Assembly (NCBI GenBank): GCA_947457975.1
Contig: CANGYC010000065.1
Coordinates: 1 to 10,101 of the forward strand
Length of the DNA: 10,101 nt
Source: Comamonadaceae bacterium
GTDB lineage: Bacteria > Pseudomonadota > Gammaproteobacteria > Burkholderiales > Burkholderiaceae_C
Direction: 5' to 3'
Shown: positions 5,991-10,101 of the stretch, piece by piece
Position numbering within the stretch: position 1 is the first letter of the stretch
Layout: each line of letters starts with the position of its first letter
Translations under genes and position numbers: made by a program
Notes under the pieces: model-generated
Database searches by the model: none
What the model saw: the letters and a program-made list of their open reading frames with translations, nothing else
Told to the model about the DNA's origin: nothing

Positions 5991-7547
5991 TTACTCGAGC
6001 CCGAGTTCCTGGATCTTGCGCGTGATGGTGTTGCGGCCGATGCCCAGTTTCGTGGCCGCCTCGATGCGGCGGCCCCGCGTGTTGACCAGTGCGGTCTGGA
6101 TCAGCTTGGACTCAAAGCGGCGTGTCAGCACGTCCCACACATCGGTCTGACCCGAGGCCAGCAGCGACAAAGCCTCGGCCTCCAGCCCGTTTTCCCAACC
6201 ATGGCCCACCGCGGCCACCGCCGACCAGGCGGTGCCGGATGCACCGACCAGGGGCAGGCCAGACGCCGCATGCACCGACGCAGCGGCATACGGCGCTGCA
6301 GCCGGTACCAACAGCGGCGCGGCCTCCTGGGAGGCAGCAGCCTCGACGGCCAGCTCGGCCACGGGCGGCGCCTGGATTTCGGAAGCGACCAACACCTCGG
6401 GCGGCAGGTCCTTGGCATCGATCACCTGGGCAGGTGCCATGACGGTGAGCCAGTGGCAGATGTTCTCGAGCTGGCGCACGTTGCCCGGAAAATCGAACAG
6501 ACACAGCTGGTGCAAGGCCGCATCGGCGATGCGCTTGGGCTCCACCCCCAGTTGCTGGGCGCTTTGCTGCAGGAAATGGCGGGTCAGGCCGGGTACATCT
6601 TCGCGGCGCTCGCGCAGCGCCGGCAGTCGCAGGCGGATCACATTGAGGCGGTGGAACAGGTCCTCGCGAAAGCCACCGTCCTTGACGCGCTGCTCCAGAT
6701 CTTGGTGCGTGGCGGCAATGACGCGCACATTGGCCTTGATGGCACTGTGTCCGCCGACGCGGTAGAAGTGCCCATCCGAGAGCACACGCAGCAGGCGGGT
6801 CTGCAGATCAAAGGGCATGTCCCCGATCTCATCGAGGAACAGTGTCCCGCCCTCGGCCTGCTCGAAGCGACCTCGGCGCATGGTCTGCGCGCCAGTAAAT
6901 GCGCCACGCTCATGACCGAAGAGCTCGGACTCCAGCAGGTCCTTCGGGATGGCCGCGGTGTTGATGGCGATGAAGGGGCCGGACGCACGGGGCGAATGCT
7001 TGTGCAGGGCGCGCGCGACCAGTTCCTTGCCGGAGCCGGACTCGCCCGTGATCATCACGGTGACATTGCTCTGAGAAAGCCGCCCGATGGCGCGGAACAC
7101 GTCCTGCATGGCCGGGGCCTGGCCGAGCATCTCCGGGGCCTCGGTCATGCGCTCCACCGCCACCTGCTCGCGCTGGCTTTCCTCCACCGCACGGCGAATG
7201 AGCTCCACCGCCTTGGGCAAATCAAAGGGCTTGGGCAGGTATTCAAAGGCACCGCCCTGGAAGGCAGACACCGCGCTGTCGAGGTCGGAAAAGGCCGTCA
7301 TGATGATGACGGGCAAGCCCGGTAAGCGCGACTTGACCTTCTCCAGCAACTCCAGGCCCGAACCGCCAGGCATGCGGATGTCGCTCACCAGTACCTGAGG
7401 TGCATCCTCGTCGGAGGAGGAATCAAGCGCAGAGAGCACCTCCCGCGGGTTGGTGAAACTGCGCGTGGGCAAGCCCTCGCGCAGCAAGGCCTTTTCCAGG
7501 ACAAAGCGGATGGACTGGTCATCGTCCACGATCCAGATGGGCTTCAT
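5991..7547 (-). CDS. ntrC: Nitrogen regulation response regulator NtrC (NR-I), sigma54 activator
   Basis: This 518-residue protein has the three NtrC domains. The receiver spans about 3-120, with acidic Asp8-Asp10, phospho-acceptor Asp56 in VSDIRMP, Thr84 and Lys105. The AAA+ sigma54-interaction domain spans about 140-385, with Walker A GESGSGKE at 168-175, the sigma54-contacting GAFTGA at 215-220 and Walker B GGTLFLDE at 233-240. The Fis-type helix-turn-helix lies at about 475-515. When phosphorylated by NtrB it oligomerises at enhancers and opens sigma54 promoters for glutamine synthetase and nitrogen scavenging. It is about 50 residues longer than the E. coli protein because of an Ala/Pro/Val-rich linker (about 388-455) before the DNA-binding domain. 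It follows ntrB by 49 bases on the same strand, with an AGGA-type ribosome site about 10 bases before the ATG. glnG is a synonym. Confidence 0.97.
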   Translation of the reverse strand: MKPIWIVDDDQSIRFVLEKALLREGLPTRSFTNPREVLSALDSSSDEDAPQVLVSDIRMPGGSGLELLEKVKSRLPGLPVIIMTAFSDLDSAVSAFQGGAFEYLPKPFDLPKAVELIRRAVEESQREQVAVERMTEAPEMLGQAPAMQDVFRAIGRLSQSNVTVMITGESGSGKELVARALHKHSPRASGPFIAINTAAIPKDLLESELFGHERGAFTGAQTMRRGRFEQAEGGTLFLDEIGDMPFDLQTRLLRVLSDGHFYRVGGHSAIKANVRVIAATHQDLEQRVKDGGFREDLFHRLNVIRLRLPALRERREDVPGLTRHFLQQSAQQLGVEPKRIADAALHQLCLFDFPGNVRQLENICHWLTVMAPAQVIDAKDLPPEVLVASEIQAPPVAELAVEAAASQEAAPLLVPAAAPYAAASVHAASGLPLVGASGTAWSAVAAVGHGWENGLEAEALSLLASGQTDVWDVLTRRFESKLIQTALVNTRGRRIEAATKLGIGRNTITRKIQELGLE

Positions 7548-7596
7548 GCGGCTGGTGTCCTATCTCTCTTGGGGCGTCGCAGGCAAAGGGAGAACT

Positions 7597-8685
7597 TCAA
7601 GGCAATGGAATCAGAATCTTGAAATCCGTGCGGCCCGGGACGCTCTCGCATTCGATCAGGCCATGATGTTGCTGCACGAAGGTTTGTGCCAGCGTCAGCC
7701 CCAGGCCAGACCCACCGTCTCGTCCTGACACCAGGGGATAGAAGATGCGGTCCTTGATCGAGTCGGGCACGCCCGGCCCGTTGTCGATGACATGCAATTC
7801 CAGTGCCAAGCGATAGCGCTGCTTACCAAAGGTCACCTGCCGGACGATGCGGCTGCGAAAGCTGATCTCGGCCGTGCCTGCGGCCACCTGCTCAGCCAGA
7901 GCCTGGGCGGCATTGTGGGTGATGTTGAGCACGGCCTGGATGAGTTGCTCGCGGTCGCCGCGGAACTCGGGGATGGAGGTGTCGTAATCACGCACGACCT
8001 TCAAGCCCCTTGGGAACTCGGCCAGGATCAGGCTGCGCACCCGCTCGCAGACCTCATGGATGTTCACGTCGCCCACCAGGTGCGGGCGGCGATGCGGGGC
8101 CAGCAGGCGGTCCACCAGCGACTGAAGCCGGTCGGCCTCGTGAATGATGACCTGCGTGTACTCGATCAGCTCGCGGGAGTCGATCTCCATCTGCAGCAAC
8201 TGCGCGGCGCCGCGTATGCCGCCCAGGGGATTCTTGATCTCGTGGGCCAGGTTGCGAATCAATTCCTTGTTGGCCTGGGCCTGGTCGACCAGTCGCTCCT
8301 CACGGTCCTGCTTGGCCTGCTGCTCCAGCGGCAGCAATTCGATCACCACCTCACCCGGTACGTCGGTCTGAGCCACCACCACGTGCACTGGCAACGGCTC
8401 ATAGCTCACCCGCTTGAGCCAGGCGTCGTAGCGCAGGGCGGCGAATTCATTGCTGCCCGCCCCTTCGAGCGCACCCTGCAGGATGTGCGGCTCGGTGAAA
8501 CAGTCGGACAGCGGCTGGCCTTCGATCATGCGCCGGGACATGCCCAGCGCATCTTCCAGTGCCGAGTTGGCGAAGACGACCGTGCCATCCAGGCGGACCA
8601 CGGCCACCAGCGTGGCCAGCAGGTCAAAGGCCTGAAAGCGCACGGGCGGGGTGGGGGGCAAAGTCTTGGAGCTCAAGCGGGCCAT
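7597..8685 (-). CDS. ntrB: Nitrogen regulation sensor histidine kinase NtrB (NR-II)
   Basis: This 362-residue soluble kinase/phosphatase reads nitrogen status through PII and controls NtrC phosphorylation. An N-terminal PAS domain (about 18-115, LVAVVRLDGTVVFANSALE) is followed by the H-box NLAHEIKNPLGG with phospho-accepting His148. The N-box comes next (LNITHNAAQA, Asn254 and Asn258), then the G1 box DNGPGV (Asp301) and G2 box GGSGLGLTLA (324-333). No transmembrane segment is seen, as expected. The frame is open upstream to 8784, but the ATG at 8685 is chosen. AAGGA (reverse strand of 8695-8699) lies 9 bases before it, the resulting length fits the family, and the longer form would start inside the neighbouring gene. 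It lies between the small exported-protein gene and ntrC. A sigma54-like element sits immediately upstream. glnL is a synonym. Confidence 0.95.
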   Translation of the reverse strand: MARLSSKTLPPTPPVRFQAFDLLATLVAVVRLDGTVVFANSALEDALGMSRRMIEGQPLSDCFTEPHILQGALEGAGSNEFAALRYDAWLKRVSYEPLPVHVVVAQTDVPGEVVIELLPLEQQAKQDREERLVDQAQANKELIRNLAHEIKNPLGGIRGAAQLLQMEIDSRELIEYTQVIIHEADRLQSLVDRLLAPHRRPHLVGDVNIHEVCERVRSLILAEFPRGLKVVRDYDTSIPEFRGDREQLIQAVLNITHNAAQALAEQVAAGTAEISFRSRIVRQVTFGKQRYRLALELHVIDNGPGVPDSIKDRIFYPLVSGRDGGSGLGLTLAQTFVQQHHGLIECESVPGRTDFKILIPLP

Positions 8686-8711
8686 TTTGACTGATCCTTG
8701 GCGTTGAGCCT

Positions 8712-8727
8712 TGCAAGGGCCGGGCCA
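8712..8727 (-). promoter_or_regulatory. Candidate sigma54 (-24/-12) promoter of ntrBC
   Basis: Read on the reverse strand the site is TGGCCCGGCCCTTGCA. Compared with the sigma54 consensus TGGCACG-N4-TTGCW it differs at one defined position (C for A), and the invariant GG and GC are at the exact required spacing. Transcription would begin near 8702, giving a leader of about 17 bases that still includes the AAGGA ribosome site before ntrB. The location, in the 58-base gap between two genes and in front of a sigma54 regulatory pair, makes chance less likely. No clear NtrC enhancer (GCAC...GTGC dyad) was found nearby. Confidence 0.5.
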
Positions 8728-8743
8728 AGCCAGGGCACTGGGC

Positions 8744-9283
8744 TCAGGGGGTGGCAGCCAGGGCCGCTGGGGCCAGGCGAGCAAGCTCCCGACGCAGACT
8801 GGCCACGTCGCTTTGCTGTCGAACCAGTTCTTCCCTCATCGCCTGCACACGGTCGAGGTAGCGCTGATGGTTGCGCCCCTCGATGCCCTGCTTGTCAGGC
8901 TCGCCTTGCTTGAACTCGGCCTGCAGTTGGGCCAGGCGTGTCTCGGCCTTGCGCAACTCGGCCTCCAGGATGGCCCGGGCATCGGCATCGCGGGCACGCT
9001 GCTGGGCCGCGTCAATGCGGGTGTCTGGACGGCCATCCCCTGCAGAGCGACCCTCCATGCGCACAGCAGGTAGAGGCAAGGCCTGCCTGCGCGTCCCTTG
9101 CGCGGCAGGCAGCACGGTCACGGCGGGCAGGTCGAGCGCCTGACAATCGCGCCCCTGGGCCAGGCGGGCGTCGTTGGTGTACTCATTGCCGCAGCGGAAC
9201 ACGGTGCCCTGCCCCCAGACGGGCCAGACCGCCAGCCCCAGGCCGGCGAGCATGCTTAAAGCTCGCAGACAGGACCGGAGCAC
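8744..9283 (-). CDS. Small exported coiled-coil protein of unknown function between glnA and ntrB (possibly DUF4124-like)
   Basis: I do not recognise a characterised family. From a GTG at 9283 the product is 179 residues. A basic-hydrophobic leader (LRSCLRALSMLAGLGLAVW) looks like a Sec signal ending near WGQG (23-26). A short segment VFRCGNEYTN with cysteines 31 and 47 recalls the N-terminal module of DUF4124-type envelope proteins. A Pro-rich stretch follows, then two heptad-like helical segments (about 90-128 and 137-170) rich in Glu, Arg, Leu and Gln that suggest a coiled coil. Periplasmic location is inferred. The start is uncertain: GTG 9313 and ATG 9253 are alternatives and none has a strong ribosome site. 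The frame stays open to 9451, but that would cross the glnA terminator and is unlikely. It lies between glnA and ntrB, 58 bases before ntrB. Confidence 0.75.
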   Translation of the reverse strand: MLRSCLRALSMLAGLGLAVWPVWGQGTVFRCGNEYTNDARLAQGRDCQALDLPAVTVLPAAQGTRRQALPLPAVRMEGRSAGDGRPDTRIDAAQQRARDADARAILEAELRKAETRLAQLQAEFKQGEPDKQGIEGRNHQRYLDRVQAMREELVRQQSDVASLRRELARLAPAALAATP

Positions 9284-9393
9284 ACGGGACTGGAGAATGG
9301 GGAGCCACAGCACATCAGGCAGTATGGCGCCGCACGCATCCAAACCCAAGCGCGGCAGGGGCTTCAAGCGTGAGCAATTGCGTCCGAGCCCAT

Positions 9394-9421
9394 AAAAAAA
9401 GGACGGCAAGCCGTCCTTTTT
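9394..9421 (-). terminator. Intrinsic terminator of glnA
   Basis: On the reverse strand GGACGGC and GCCGTCC (9401-9407 and 9410-9416) form a 7-bp GC-rich stem, more likely 6 bp with a 4-base loop. It is followed by seven T's (9400-9394) and preceded by five A's. It starts about 36 bases after the glnA stop. The T-run is longer in the leftward direction, so it chiefly ends glnA transcripts, though the A/T symmetry would allow some bidirectional action. It separates glnA from the exported-protein/ntrBC genes. Confidence 0.9.
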
Positions 9422-9456
9422 GGGATGCCTTCCGAAGAAGGCGCACTGCACGCTGA

Positions 9457-10101
9457 TTACAGCGAGTAGTACATGTCGTACTCGACCGGGTGAGGCGCCA
9501 TGCGGAAACGCGTGACTTCGCCCATCTTGAGCTCGATATAGGCATCGAGCATGGAGTCGGTGAACACACCACCCTTAGTGAGGAAGGCGCGGTCCTTGTC
9601 GAGGTAGTCCAGGGCCTGGTCCAGGCTGTGGCAGACGGTTGGCACCAGCTTGTCCTCTTCCGGGGGCAGGTGGTAGAGGTCCTTGGTGGCGGCTTCGCCC
9701 GGGTGGATCTTGTTTTCCACGCCGTCCAGACCCGCCATCATCAGTGCCGAGAAGCACAGGTAGGGGTTGGCCGAAGGATCGGGGAAACGCGCCTCGATGC
9801 GGCGGCCCTTGGGGTTGGCCACAAAGGGGATACGGATCGATGCCGAGCGGTTGCGCGAGCTGTAAGCCAGCTTGACCGGGGCCTCAAAACCAGGCACCAG
9901 GCGCTTGTAGCTGTTGGTTCCGGGGTTGGTAATGGCATTGAGGGCGCGAGCGTGCTTGATGATGCCACCGATGTAGTACAGGGCAAAATCGCTCAGGCCG
10001 GCATAGCCGTCGCCGGCAAACAGGTTCTTGCCGTCCTTCCAGATCGACTGGTGCACGTGCATGCCCGAACCGTTGTCGCCGGCGTAGGGCTTGGGCATGA
10101 A
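9457..10101 (-). CDS. glnA: Glutamine synthetase type I, C-terminal part (cut by window edge)
   Basis: The last 214 residues or so of a dodecameric glutamine synthetase are present; the N-terminal half, about 250 residues for a usual 470-residue enzyme, is beyond the right edge. It makes glutamine from glutamate, ammonia and ATP. Visible signatures are [16 protein letters not shown] (ATP/glutamate site), [13 protein letters not shown] with its glutamate-binding flap context, [11 protein letters not shown], and [15 protein letters not shown] with metal-site residues. LYHLPPEE holds the regulatory tyrosine (codon 9675-9673) adenylylated by GlnE in the beta-subtype enzymes, so post-translational control is expected. 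It ends EYDMYYSL with a TAA and is followed by a strong terminator, an exported-protein gene and ntrBC, the classical nitrogen-control neighbourhood. Its promoter is outside the window. Confidence 0.97.
   Translation of the reverse strand, partial: FMPKPYAGDNGSGMHVHQSIWKDGKNLFAGDGYAGLSDFALYYIGGIIKHARALNAITNPGTNSYKRLVPGFEAPVKLAYSSRNRSASIRIPFVANPKGRRIEARFPDPSANPYLCFSALMMAGLDGVENKIHPGEAATKDLYHLPPEEDKLVPTVCHSLDQALDYLDKDRAFLTKGGVFTDSMLDAYIELKMGEVTRFRMAPHPVEYDMYYSL

Noticed and set aside
6201..7325. Long rightward open frame of 374 codons inside ntrC
   Set aside because: It is the antisense shadow of a complete, motif-rich NtrC; high GC content keeps such opposite frames open.
7792..8694. Rightward 300-codon open frame opposite ntrB
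   Set aside because: It has no recognisable domain and mirrors the codon structure of the NtrB kinase on the other strand.
8686..8784. Longer ntrB starting at 8784
   Set aside because: The added 33 residues lie outside family length, overlap the end of the neighbouring gene, and the ATG at 8685 has a good AAGGA site.
8791..8860. Possible NtrC enhancer near TGCACACGGTCGAGGT
   Set aside because: Only one half-site resembles the GCAC...GTGC dyad; the other arm does not match.
9321..9349. TTGGGT-N17-CATACT on the reverse strand as a promoter for the exported-protein gene
   Set aside because: It matches only three of six and four of six consensus positions, which is within chance for this composition; left as unproven.
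9284..9451. Upstream extension of the exported-protein frame to an ATG at 9451
   Set aside because: It would translate through the glnA terminator stem and its A/T runs and place the signal-like segment in the middle of the protein.

Overview
This is a GC-rich chromosomal window that looks like a betaproteobacterium of the order Burkholderiales, probably Comamonadaceae. The evidence is base composition, the style of the proteins, an orphan Bug/TctC-type binding protein and a glnA-ntrB-ntrC cluster. The genus is not decidable from the sequence alone. No tRNA, rRNA, CRISPR array, transposase or phage gene is visible.

Left part (1-1177): the first 24 codons of a leftward short-chain dehydrogenase gene run off the edge. 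A 167-base intergenic region separates it from a divergent LysR-type regulator. That region carries a sigma70-like promoter overlapped by an imperfect 26-base dyad, a plausible autoregulatory operator. A perfect 10-bp hairpin spans the LysR stop codon. A gene-poor stretch of about 340 bases follows.

Middle part (1515-5039): a rightward, probably co-transcribed set encodes an NAD(P)-dependent aldehyde dehydrogenase (succinate-semialdehyde dehydrogenase-like), a zinc-independent quinone oxidoreductase of the PIG3 type and a periplasmic Bug/TctC solute-binding protein. It is followed by a GC-rich two-part hairpin. The set looks like a small catabolic/uptake operon whose substrate cannot be told from sequence.

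Right part (5202-10101): an exodeoxyribonuclease III gene (rightward) converges, with a 3-base gap, on the nitrogen-regulation cluster. The leftward order is glnA (3' part) - terminator - small exported coiled-coil protein of unknown function - ntrB - ntrC. NtrB (sensor kinase) phosphorylates NtrC, which activates sigma54 promoters under nitrogen limitation; glutamine synthetase is its classical output. A good -24/-12 (sigma54) match lies just before ntrB, suggesting that the two-component pair may have its own nitrogen-responsive promoter.

Most of the window is ordinary. I did not find a clear new system. The items most worth checking are the sigma54-like element before ntrB, the uncharacterised exported protein inside the nitrogen cluster, and the composite hairpins.
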